Source of the DNA: an uncultured Bacteroidia bacterium
Lineage (GTDB): Bacteria > Bacteroidota > Bacteroidia > Bacteroidales > UBA932
DNA: 64,000 bases
Assembly: GCA_902785825.1 (NCBI GenBank)
Contig: CACZZZ010000014.1
Location: forward strand, 1-64,000
Direction of reading: 5' to 3'
The notes under the pieces are model-generated. The model searched no databases, was not told the DNA's origin, and saw nothing but the letters and a program-made list of their open reading frames with translations. The number at the start of each line of letters is the position of its first letter. Positions within the stretch are counted from its first letter, which is position 1. Positions 26,274 through 33,615 of the stretch are shown one piece after another. The position numbers were made by a program, and so were the translations under genes.

Positions 26274-26480
26274 CTAGTAGGCCGAAGACCAGGATGACGA
26301 ATTACTATACTTCCTTTTCTGGCCATTTGAAAGTACAACTATGACATCACTCCCAGACCAGTAAGCCGCTAGAACGTCATAACCTACCTGAATGGTCCAT
26401 GGAAACCACTTCTTCCGCTATGATACACGTAGACATTTTTTCCATTAGGCTCAATTTCACCTCGATATACACTTTTTCCC
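26274..26480 (-). pseudogene. remnant of a small gene, frame broken
   Basis: Two overlapping frames on the minus strand look like pieces of one protein: SVYRGEIEPNGKNVYVYHSG followed, after a frame change near 26385, by QVGYDVLAAYWSGSDVIVVL, reaching a stop at 26274. No single ATG-started frame covers it. The 370-base stretch between the CFI-box gene and the next gene otherwise shows nothing I recognise. Confidence 0.4.
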
Positions 26481-26533
26481 AAGACATGACTTATTACACT
26501 GATTCGTGCCGTGCGCAACTATATATTGTATTA

Positions 26534-26824
26534 TTATCTATTGTCAGACAAATATGCTTTGCAGATTGCGGGGACGCTGGGAGCAAAGAAATGATCCGGA
26601 TTCTTCCATTCTGAAGTATCTGAATATCTCGCTGACATCTGGCGATCTTCCGCATTAAGGGAATCCATCCTGCGACATACGCTATTCCAGAAACGGACTC
26701 CGATGATCTTATACTGGCCGGTACTACCAATTATAAGCATCCGGCTATCATTGACATGTTCACAAAATAAATGACTATTTCCTCCAAGGGTAGTAATCTT
26801 GATGCGCCTATTCTTGCCTTTCAT
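26534..26824 (-). CDS. small hypothetical protein
   Basis: A 96-residue protein, basic at the N-terminus (MKGKNRRIKITTLGGN), with RFWNSVCRRMDSLNAEDRQM in the middle and HFFAPSVPAICKAYL near the end. The compositional bias and absence of better overlapping frames suggest it is real. It lies just past the terminator of the peptide operon, so it is probably transcribed separately. No function can be assigned. Confidence 0.5.
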   Translation of the reverse strand: MKGKNRRIKITTLGGNSHLFCEHVNDSRMLIIGSTGQYKIIGVRFWNSVCRRMDSLNAEDRQMSARYSDTSEWKNPDHFFAPSVPAICKAYLSDNR

Positions 26825-26886
26825 CCAAGTAAGAATAGTTTTGAAGTCGACAGAATGTAGTTCGATGATAAACTTAAATAGAAAGA

Positions 26887-26919
26887 CCCTGGAAGCGCTC
26901 TTTCTGAACGCTTCCAGGG
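26887..26919 (-). terminator. terminator after the Cys-rich peptide gene
   Basis: A perfect 11-bp inverted repeat CCCTGGAAGCG/CGCTTCCAGGG with an 11-base loop. Read leftward it is followed by a T-rich run (TCTTTCTATTT). It begins 14 bases beyond the peptide stop codon, placing that small gene inside the radical SAM transcript. Confidence 0.85.
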
Positions 26920-26933
26920 ATTAAACAATTTAA

Positions 26934-27035
26934 CTAAAAAGAACGATACATGATTCCACACATGCTCTCAGTTCCTCTCGGACAATTGCAAGCACCACAG
27001 ACAATGTTCTGTGAAAGTTTTGAAAATTTAAACAT
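26934..27035 (-). CDS. candidate radical-SAM-modified precursor peptide
   Basis: A 33-codon frame, 36 bases downstream of the radical SAM gene and directly before its terminator. It encodes a short basic leader (MFKFSKLSQNIV) and a Cys-rich core CGACNCPRGTESMCGIMYR ending in SF. Four cysteines (13, 16, 18, 26) in a 33-residue product with no other gene in the interval fit a substrate of a SPASM-type peptide maturase, several of which form thioether links at Cys. I do not recognise a described precursor family. That it is translated and modified is inference from position and composition. Confidence 0.65.
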   Translation of the reverse strand: MFKFSKLSQNIVCGACNCPRGTESMCGIMYRSF

Positions 27036-27071
27036 ATTAAATGTTGTTTGAAAGTTAAACTTGGCTCCTCT

Positions 27072-29252
27072 TTATTCAGGATGGGAGCTTCTCCTGTTAT
27101 TCACTAAATGATACCTGACTTTCGCCAAGAAACAATTATCCTCACTATGATTCTCCGGAACGCCATGTTCTACGAAACTTTGCCCTGGACATCTATTACA
27201 ATATTTACAATAGGATTCTTTTCCGCAAATATCACTATCTCTATAACGCAGCATCCTGATTTTCTGCAATTTCTCCGAATTACGCCAAATCTCTTCAAGC
27301 CCCCTCTCCTTTACATTACCGCAATCCATCGGGAAGGCACAGCATGGGCTGACAGTTCCATCCGGCTGAAGGTTGAAGCTGGATTCCCCAGCTCCGCAGA
27401 ACATCATATCAGGCTGCCGGTCAATCGCCCCGATGCTATTCTCAATTGACAAAGGGATTCTGGGGTCTTTCAGCACCTCCAGCAACTGTTCCTCACTCAA
27501 GCGCAATTTCTCGGAAGCAAAACAATCTCCGTCCACGCTCGAAGTTATATTGACATCAAATTGGGGCATCCCGTTGACACTTAAGGCAAAGTCGAAAACC
27601 TTACCATAAGAATCCTTGTTCGCCCGCATGATCGGACACTTGATCTGAAGACCAATCGCATCATCGCAGCACCAGTGGGCGACTTGCATTGTCTTTTCGC
27701 AAGAGCCTTTGCGGCGAGTTATGCTGTCGTGAATCTCCGGAATCGTACTGTAAACACTCAATCCGACATATTGAGGATAGAGATCCCTTAACTCCTCATA
27801 TAATTTGGGGTTGGAAAACAAGGCTTGTCCATTCGTATATACAGAGAAGGCGAATTTGAGATTATGAGCATACCGGAGAATCTTCATAAGGTCCTTTTTC
27901 ATGAAAGGATCGCCACCTGTAAAAACAATCTTTGTTACCCCCATTCTCTTCATATCATCCAGAACCGGGAAGTACTCTTCGGCAGTCATCTCTCCGGTAG
28001 GCTTCGTTTTTTGAGTTCCCAGCCCTCCCTCTCTCGGAGAATTCGGATTATAGCAATGGACACAGGCCTCGTTACAAGCATATGTGAGCTCAATCGACGC
28101 CGCTAGTGGAATCCCTTGAGACTCAACTAGATTTCGATAGTCATTATCAACTGACTCAAAGACCGAGTGGAAATTCCCGACGCCCTTGACACTCCGTAAA
28201 AAGGATCTCTTTGTCCTGTTCACGGACTTCTTGATTCTCTCCAACTCCGCTTTTCCCGATACATGATCGGCGAGGATTCTCTTGTCAATCAAATCCTTGA
28301 AAAAAGAAAGAAGATCGAAGCGCCCGCATCCACACTTCTGACAAATCTCATCGATTCTGAAGCCTTGCTCATAATCATACTTCAATAGCTCATTCCACAG
28401 ACTGGCAGTCGGACCTTCGAAAAGATATGTCTCGCCGGTCAAATTATTAAAAACAATCGCCGCTTGGCTTTTTTCATTATAACTGCCTGCAATCCAATGG
28501 GGAAGGTGTATCCGTCCATTGAATCCATTGACATATGCTTTGCCTATTCCTTTCGAGCGATTGAATAGAACATCCTCCAGAATGAATGGATCGATTCCAA
28601 GCTCCGAAGCATAGTTGTTGAACTTATCAGCATAACCTACATATGCTCTCAGGGTAGCATCATTAGTATTGAAGATGGATTCAACACTTTCTCCCCTGTC
28701 CAGCATCTCAGCGAAGACGGCCGACCGCATGATATCATCAGCGATAACGGGAAGATAATGAGGATTCGACTTAAGCGGATAAGCCTTAAAATAAAAATGG
28801 AAGAACTTGGTAAAGAAAGAGGTGCCAATACTCTCCATATGGAGATTCCCGCCTTTATTCAATCTTCGATACAAATTCTCTAGTCCCCTCTTGAATTCCT
28901 GGAAATCTTTCTCAGCTTGCAATGAATTAAGACTGTCCTCAAGGCAAGAGGTATTTAGCGAATCTATATTCGATCTTGAATAGACCTTATTGGCCTGTCG
29001 AAAATCTGGATGACCCCACCATAAAGTAGAGAGACATTTGGAGGCGAAAGGGACAGTACTGTCTTTCCAGATATTAAGTAAACCGGATTTGCCAAGCCGG
29101 TATCCAGGTTCGCCATAACGAACCACTGCAGACAACGCAGTTGAGATAGTACTATCATTCTTGCCTAAAAGGCGCTGAGAAATCCTTATCTGCCCTTGCA
29201 AAGCAATGGAATTGCTATTGAGCGCAGGTTCACCAATTATTTCAGAAAACAT
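27072..29252 (-). CDS. radical SAM/SPASM peptide maturase with PqqD-like and N-terminal OGG-like segments
   Basis: A 726-residue multidomain enzyme. Residues about 60-235 resemble OGG-fold helix-hairpin-helix proteins (ESIGTSFFTKFFHFYFKA near 140, VIADDIMRSAV near 170). Residues about 264-333 look like a PqqD-type precursor-recognition domain (AAIVFNNLTGETYLFEGPTA). The radical SAM core has CNEACVHC (Cys 393, 397, 400) and GGDP at about 446. A SPASM domain (about 619-708) supplies many cysteines (FCGAGESS, SPCCAFPMDCGNV, YCKYCNRCPGQ) for auxiliary clusters. The start is set at 29252 because a consensus promoter at 29287-29317 excludes the upstream ATG at 29333. The peptide gene lies 36 bases downstream. 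Confidence 0.85.
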   Translation of the reverse strand: MFSEIIGEPALNSNSIALQGQIRISQRLLGKNDSTISTALSAVVRYGEPGYRLGKSGLLNIWKDSTVPFASKCLSTLWWGHPDFRQANKVYSRSNIDSLNTSCLEDSLNSLQAEKDFQEFKRGLENLYRRLNKGGNLHMESIGTSFFTKFFHFYFKAYPLKSNPHYLPVIADDIMRSAVFAEMLDRGESVESIFNTNDATLRAYVGYADKFNNYASELGIDPFILEDVLFNRSKGIGKAYVNGFNGRIHLPHWIAGSYNEKSQAAIVFNNLTGETYLFEGPTASLWNELLKYDYEQGFRIDEICQKCGCGRFDLLSFFKDLIDKRILADHVSGKAELERIKKSVNRTKRSFLRSVKGVGNFHSVFESVDNDYRNLVESQGIPLAASIELTYACNEACVHCYNPNSPREGGLGTQKTKPTGEMTAEEYFPVLDDMKRMGVTKIVFTGGDPFMKKDLMKILRYAHNLKFAFSVYTNGQALFSNPKLYEELRDLYPQYVGLSVYSTIPEIHDSITRRKGSCEKTMQVAHWCCDDAIGLQIKCPIMRANKDSYGKVFDFALSVNGMPQFDVNITSSVDGDCFASEKLRLSEEQLLEVLKDPRIPLSIENSIGAIDRQPDMMFCGAGESSFNLQPDGTVSPCCAFPMDCGNVKERGLEEIWRNSEKLQKIRMLRYRDSDICGKESYCKYCNRCPGQSFVEHGVPENHSEDNCFLAKVRYHLVNNRRSSHPE

Positions 29253-29286
29253 ATTCTGCCAATGATTAACTTGAAATCTTAGCAGA

Positions 29287-29317
29287 CAAATATATAGGAC
29301 TACAACATATAGGTCAA
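29287..29317 (-). promoter_or_regulatory. promoter of the radical SAM/peptide operon
   Basis: Leftward TTG (complement at 29315-29317), 20 nt, TATATTTG (complement at 29287-29294). It predicts a start near 29280 and a leader of about 28 nt to the ATG at 29252. Confidence 0.65.
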
Positions 29318-29447
29318 GTTCACATTGGTTCAAATCAAAAAGAAATGTGGGCCGGCGACATTATCCCTGCTGGCAGGCCCTAGAATGGTTAGCCAGCGTG
29401 AAAGACCGGACGATCCGGACCCCCCTCGGCAGAAATACGCACATCAT

Positions 29448-29488
29448 TTTGACGCCGGGAGCATTTTAAATGATGACTCGGCGTCAAA
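29448..29488. repeat. inverted repeat upstream of the radical SAM operon
   Basis: TTTGACGCCG at 29448-29457 pairs perfectly with CGGCGTCAAA at 29479-29488, with partial pairing inside. No T-run follows on the leftward strand. It may be an operator, a weak terminator for the small frames to its right, or a mobile-element remnant. The rest of 29318-29511 shows nothing I recognise. Confidence 0.55.
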
Positions 29489-29511
29489 GAAAGGGGTATA
29501 ACGCTACCAAT

Positions 29512-29622
29512 CTAACAGAATGTGACCTGGGAAAGCCACTCGGGATAAAAACGGGCCGACTCTTTCCCTATCTCGTCTCGGGTCATTCGCAAAGTATCCT
29601 GCAACTCATCAACCTTTATCAT
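29512..29622 (-). CDS. small frame of 36 residues beside the hicA remnant
   Basis: Encodes MIKVDELQDTLRMTRDEIGK and ends SQVTFC. It begins six bases after the hicA-like remnant, in the position of a hicB antitoxin gene, but it lacks recognisable HicB features. It may be a fragment or not a gene. Confidence 0.3.
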   Translation of the reverse strand: MIKVDELQDTLRMTRDEIGKESARFYPEWLSQVTFC

Positions 29623-29627
29623 AACAA

Positions 29628-29750
29628 CTAATTATTCAAGAACGTAAACAAATCTATCTCGATGCCCATTTCTCTCCTGCCTTTTCCTCTACTGGAATCC
29701 AAGACCCATCCGGCAGCCTTTAGTATTCTGTGAAACTCACTGTATTTCAT
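29628..29750 (-). pseudogene. hicA: truncated HicA-like toxin gene
   Basis: The N-terminus MKYSEFHRILKAAGWVLDSS matches the start of HicA mRNA interferases. The frame then diverges (REMGIEIDLFTFLNN) and stops at 40 residues, before the catalytic His region. It reads as a decayed toxin-antitoxin remnant within the island. Confidence 0.55.
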
Positions 29751-29796
29751 TTTTCATTGTCAAAGTTTAGTAGCACAAATATAGACACCTCCTCTC

Positions 29797-29907
29797 GGGC
29801 AAGGTCTGATTTTAGGGTGGGGTACCTTGTCCTCAGAGAAGGCCTCTGACGGCCCTGAAACGCCATTTTCCCAGGCAAGGCCCTGGCCATTAAATTCGAC
29901 CTTGCCC
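29797..29907. repeat. 110-bp double-hairpin repeat, copy B
   Basis: Same start (GGGCAAGGTCTGATTTTAGG), internal CCATTTTCCC and end (GACCTTGCCC) as copy A, in the same orientation. It lies 24 bases past the 3' end of the gene at 29932. Confidence 0.9.
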
Positions 29908-29931
29908 GAAATGGAGAGGTGGAAGTAACGA

Positions 29932-30543
29932 CTATTCCCAGGGGAACATCCCGTAGTTTGCTTCCATGTCCTTGCCGAGCTTCCAGAAGATAGTGTCGAG
30001 CACTTTCATGCAGCCCATCTCCTGGCAACCGAACCTGATGCGGAAATCCCCGATGACGGGATGGTGTTCCAGCGACTTGTATGTGTCTATAATATCCCGA
30101 TATACAGATCCCTGATGGTCCAGGCGGGTTTCATCAGGGCCGAACGGTTTTTGAAAAACAGCTGCCACATTCTTGTCGAAAATGGGATACTCAGTGTCGG
30201 AAAGGAGGTTGAGCATCTTGGTCACGAAGGAGAAGTTGCTTTTCCCCATGGCCGGGCGAAGGTCCTCGGTAATTCCCCGAGCATCCTGACCGGCAAAACA
30301 GCCTCTTAATGATTCCATCTTCCGGAAGAATGCTTCTTTGGCCTCCGACGAGACTATTCCCATCCCGTAAAAAGAAGAGAAGCTCCATTGGAACAACAAG
30401 TTATAGCGGATGTCCCCTTTCTCAAACTCTTTCTTAAGGAAGGAGAAAACGGCGGCATTGACTGCGAAAACGGGATTATCCAATAAGTTCGGATAATGGC
30501 TGAGGGAATACTCCAACAGCCGGACAGCATTAGTATTAATCAT
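29932..30543 (-). CDS. hypothetical protein with an OGG/HhH-like segment
   Basis: A 203-residue cytoplasmic protein. The stretch GKSNFSFVTKMLNLLSDTEYPIFDKNVAAVF (about residues 107-137) resembles the helix-hairpin-helix segment of OGG-fold DNA glycosylase relatives, and parallels ESIGTSFFTKFFHFYFKA in the nearby radical SAM protein. No catalytic residues can be assigned. It sits at the right end of the island, upstream of repeat copy B. Confidence 0.65.
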   Translation of the reverse strand: MINTNAVRLLEYSLSHYPNLLDNPVFAVNAAVFSFLKKEFEKGDIRYNLLFQWSFSSFYGMGIVSSEAKEAFFRKMESLRGCFAGQDARGITEDLRPAMGKSNFSFVTKMLNLLSDTEYPIFDKNVAAVFQKPFGPDETRLDHQGSVYRDIIDTYKSLEHHPVIGDFRIRFGCQEMGCMKVLDTIFWKLGKDMEANYGMFPWE

Positions 30544-30610
30544 AGAGGAAAAATTATTTTTGCCCTCAATTATAAATCAAATAATCCAAACAACCAAAAA
30601 AATCTCCATG

Positions 30611-31708
30611 CTATTCAAACAGTTCGGTGGCTTGGCGGAAGAGTTCGTCGATGAGGTTGGCGTCGGTGGTTTTCTTTGGGGTGGTGGTTTTGGGGTGTTG
30701 CTTTTTGGCGGGGGCGGCCGGCCCTTCGGCTCCGCTCAGGGACCGTTTTGTGAGTGAGTCAGAGCTGGTGAGCGGAGTCGAACCACGGTTAAGGAACTGG
30801 GAGGTGTCGGGGAGATTCTTCACTTCGTTCAGAATGACAGATGGGGCGGCAGGGGCCGTGGGGACAGCAGAGCCAGATGGGTCAGCAGGGGCGGCAGGGC
30901 GGGACCAGCGCTCGAAGAGCGGGACGAGCGCCATGATGGCGATAAACAAAACAAACACAATCCCGGCGATCGCGGGCATGTCGCTCTTCAGGGCTTTCTG
31001 GACTTCAGCGACGGAACCATACCGTCCTTCCGGCCTGACGGACAGCAGTTTCCGGACAATCGGAGAATATTTCCGAACAGGGAAAAGCGACATCACTACC
31101 CCAAGCGAATAAAGGTCGCTCCGCACACTTGCCTTCCCTCCGGAACGAACTTCCGGAGCGGCGAACACGGCGGTCCCCGCAGGAGTCTTCAGCACGGAAG
31201 ATGAGTCAGCGTCCGAGAGCCCGAAATCAATCAGTTTGACATTGTCTCCGTTGTAGGTCACGAGAATATTCGAGGGCTTCAAGTCCCTGTGCAGCACCTG
31301 TTTGGCATGCATGTATGAGAGCGCCGAACAGATTTCGCCCACGACTTTGTCGTAAAGCGACCGATCACGTTTACCCTCGGAAAGGAACTCCTCCAAAGTC
31401 CAGCCGTCCACCCATTCCATCTCTATACAGTTTCCGAGGTCGGGATCCGAGCCGAAAGAATAGTACTCGCAGATGTTCTCATGGTTAAGGGAATATCCGA
31501 TGTCAAACTCCTTGAGCAGCAGCCGCTCGTAGAGCGGATCGCCCCTAAACTGGGGCTTCAGGCACTTCAGAACACGGAACCGTCCTCCCCTGTCCACACG
31601 CCATATCTCGGAGTAGCCCGACTCCGAGGAAGACACGATCTCTTTTGCTGAAGTCCCGGCAGGGGCTCCCTCAGCAGGCGACTCGAAGAACCCGGAAGTG
31701 TTTTCCAT
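30611..31708 (-). CDS. membrane-anchored Ser/Thr protein kinase (PknB type)
   Basis: A 365-residue eukaryotic-like kinase. Visible are a glycine loop (SSSESGYSEIW), the ATP lysine in RVLKCL, the catalytic loop HRDLKPSNILVT near 136 and IDFGLSD near 158, all intact. One membrane helix (about 228-248) is followed by a Pro/Ala/Ser/Thr-rich outer tail partly made of translated palindromic repeats (VILNEVKNL..., LTKRSLSGAEGP). There are no PASTA domains. The start is the ATG at 31708, as the frame above begins with TTG. Divergent, 39 bases from an outer-membrane protein gene, which may be functionally linked. Confidence 0.88.
   Translation of the reverse strand: MENTSGFFESPAEGAPAGTSAKEIVSSSESGYSEIWRVDRGGRFRVLKCLKPQFRGDPLYERLLLKEFDIGYSLNHENICEYYSFGSDPDLGNCIEMEWVDGWTLEEFLSEGKRDRSLYDKVVGEICSALSYMHAKQVLHRDLKPSNILVTYNGDNVKLIDFGLSDADSSSVLKTPAGTAVFAAPEVRSGGKASVRSDLYSLGVVMSLFPVRKYSPIVRKLLSVRPEGRYGSVAEVQKALKSDMPAIAGIVFVLFIAIMALVPLFERWSRPAAPADPSGSAVPTAPAAPSVILNEVKNLPDTSQFLNRGSTPLTSSDSLTKRSLSGAEGPAAPAKKQHPKTTTPKKTTDANLIDELFRQATELFE
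30721..30840. repeat. palindromic repeats inside the kinase tail
   Basis: Three modules: GCCCTTCGGCTCCGCTCAGG, then GGTGAGCGGAGTCGAACCAC, then GAGATTCTTCACTTCGTTCA. Each has relatives elsewhere in the window and all are translated in frame. Confidence 0.65.
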
Positions 31709-31747
31709 GCTCAAATATATACATTTTTGACTACATTTGTATTAGTC

Positions 31748-32764
31748 ATGCGGACACTCATCTCATACATTGGCGTATTCGCAATTCTGGCATTGTCATC
31801 AGTGACGGCGGCCTGGGGGCAGAGCGACCGCTGGGACAGGGCGCTGGACAGTTACCAGACTATCTGCGACCGGTGCATCCTGCTTAGAGAGCAGTCACTG
31901 CGGGGAGACGAGATCCCAGCAGATGAATTGCGCTCGCTTTTGGAGCAGGTTAGCAGCCTAAGAGCCTCACTTCAAAGAGGTTCCGGAAGCATGTCGAAAG
32001 CCCAGAAGGAGAGGTTTGAGAGGATAAGGAGCCGTTATGTTGAGGCTTTCTCGAAGCAGGGATATTCCACGGACGGCCCGGCGCTTCGGATTGCCAGGCC
32101 GGCTTTGGACCTGCCGAGGGTCGCCAGCGGGGAGGAGATTCTTCGCTCCGCCTTCGGCTCCGCTCAGAATGACAATTCACTTATCTCTTTGGGCTCCCCC
32201 TTCGGCTCCGCTCAGAATGACATGCGTCTCTGTCATCCTGAGGAAGCGAAGCGACCGAAGGATCTCTCATTCAGCCAAACTGGCGCTGGGCCTGACGGTT
32301 TTACGACCGGACTGATGGTGATTGGCGCATGGAGCCCCAACACCCTCTCCTACGGGGCTATGGCAACCCTGACATGGGGTAAAGCCGGAATCTACATCAA
32401 AGGGCGTTCGAACTTCCAAAACAAGATAGGCGAATATTCCTGCCTCAGTGACGGCACCTCGGACGGAAAAGTCATCTGGACTTCCGGACAGGAAAGCCAC
32501 CCCACATGGGTTCTCGGAGCAGGAGGGATATTCAAGATCGCAGGACCGGTCAGCCTCTATGCAGGATCCGGCTACGGAGCCGCTCAGACCCTCTGGGAGG
32601 ACGCCTCCGGGAAGTGGGCGACAGTGGAGGACTATTCTGTCAAAGGAATATGCGCCGACGCAGGTATAATATTCAGTAAGAACCACTTCCAAGCCTCTAT
32701 CGGTATCAGCACAATCACCTTCAAGAAGCCCGCCATCGAACTCGGCCTGGGAATCCGGTTTTAA
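31748..32764 (+). CDS. putative outer-membrane protein
   Basis: A 338-residue protein with a signal peptide (MRTLISYIGVFAILALSSVTAAWGQ), a helical charged segment (about 25-115) and a C-terminal half of alternating strands ending in a terminal Phe (ELGLGIRF), typical of beta-barrel insertion signals. Between the two, three palindromic repeats are translated (SAFGSAQND twice, CHPEEAKRPKDLS once). TACATTTG at 31732-31739 would make the mRNA nearly leaderless at the ATG at 31748. Function unknown. Confidence 0.72.
   Translation: MRTLISYIGVFAILALSSVTAAWGQSDRWDRALDSYQTICDRCILLREQSLRGDEIPADELRSLLEQVSSLRASLQRGSGSMSKAQKERFERIRSRYVEAFSKQGYSTDGPALRIARPALDLPRVASGEEILRSAFGSAQNDNSLISLGSPFGSAQNDMRLCHPEEAKRPKDLSFSQTGAGPDGFTTGLMVIGAWSPNTLSYGAMATLTWGKAGIYIKGRSNFQNKIGEYSCLSDGTSDGKVIWTSGQESHPTWVLGAGGIFKIAGPVSLYAGSGYGAAQTLWEDASGKWATVEDYSVKGICADAGIIFSKNHFQASIGISTITFKKPAIELGLGIRF
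32135..32268. repeat. three palindromic repeats inside the outer-membrane protein gene
   Basis: Two copies of TTCGGCTCCGCTCAGAATGA and one inverted TGTCATCCTGAGGAAGCGAA module, all read through in frame. Confidence 0.75.
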
Positions 32765-32820
32765 TTTGGTTCTTGGCATCCGGTTATGATCTGCCCTACG
32801 GATCCCCAAAAGCCCTTACC

Positions 32821-32930
32821 GGGCAAGGTCTAATTTTACATGGGGAACCTTGCCCGCTGAAAAAGCCCCTGAAAGCCACACAACGCCATTTTCCCTGGCA
32901 AGGTCAAGCCACTATTTTTAGACCTTGCCC
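32821..32930. repeat. 110-bp double-hairpin repeat, copy C
   Basis: Starts GGGCAAGGTCTAATTTTA, contains CGCCATTTTCCCTGGCAAGG and ends AGACCTTGCCC. Same orientation as copies A and B, 36 bases past the 3' end of the gene at 32967. Confidence 0.9.
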
Positions 32931-32966
32931 AGCAGAAAGACATCTGCCGTCACTAAACCATCAGCC

Positions 32967-33548
32967 CTAATCCGGAAGGATGTCCAGGACGTTCAGGCCG
33001 TCGGTCTTGGCGGCGACGTAAGGAGGGGTCAGGGTGCCGTCGGAGCGGCGGACAGAGCTGATGAAAAGCGGGGCGCCAAGGATGAACTCAGAGGTTTCGA
33101 AACGATCTCCGGGACGGAGCTTGGCATTCTCGGCTGACTCGACCTCAAAAGTGGTCCCACCTAGGAATCTCAAGTGTAGCAGGCGGTTAGGAGCCCATCC
33201 TATGAGAAGGGCGGTTCCCTCGACAAGAGAGGCAGCCTCAACAGTTTTGGAGGTGAAGAACGAGGACACGACCGCTCCGGAATCCCTCAACACTTTGCAG
33301 AACACCTTGAAATCCTTATGCCCGAGATAACGGCTGAGAGTGTCCATCGTCGCCATCCTCGGTGTGGATGAATATGAGACATATCCCCAGAGCCGCTTGA
33401 GTGTGGATGCGGAGATGAGTTCCCCTATCTCCCGTTCAATGACAAAGGAAAGAAGTTCATAATCAGTCGTTGTGGAGAGGCGATGGCCGAATTTCTCCTC
33501 GACCTGGTGAAGAAGCTCGCCTAATTCAGGTATGAAAGGTGTTCCCAT
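32967..33548 (-). CDS. hypothetical protein, possible DNA-binding N-terminus
   Basis: A 193-residue protein. The N-terminal 80 residues (LGELLHQVEEKFGHRLSTTT..., ISASTLKRLWGYVSYSSTPR, MDTLSRYLGHKDFKVF) look like a helix-turn-helix or other small helical domain; the rest is a beta-rich domain (LLIGWAPNRLLHLRFLGGTT). I know of similar proteins in Bacteroidales without an assigned role. An in-frame ATG at 33584 would add 12 residues. Confidence 0.65.
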   Translation of the reverse strand: MGTPFIPELGELLHQVEEKFGHRLSTTTDYELLSFVIEREIGELISASTLKRLWGYVSYSSTPRMATMDTLSRYLGHKDFKVFCKVLRDSGAVVSSFFTSKTVEAASLVEGTALLIGWAPNRLLHLRFLGGTTFEVESAENAKLRPGDRFETSEFILGAPLFISSVRRSDGTLTPPYVAAKTDGLNVLDILPD

Positions 33549-33615
33549 AAGTATCCGCGAAGATATTCTCTCATCCTGGTTCAATCAAGTTCACAATGGT
33601 TCAAACAAAGAGAGA

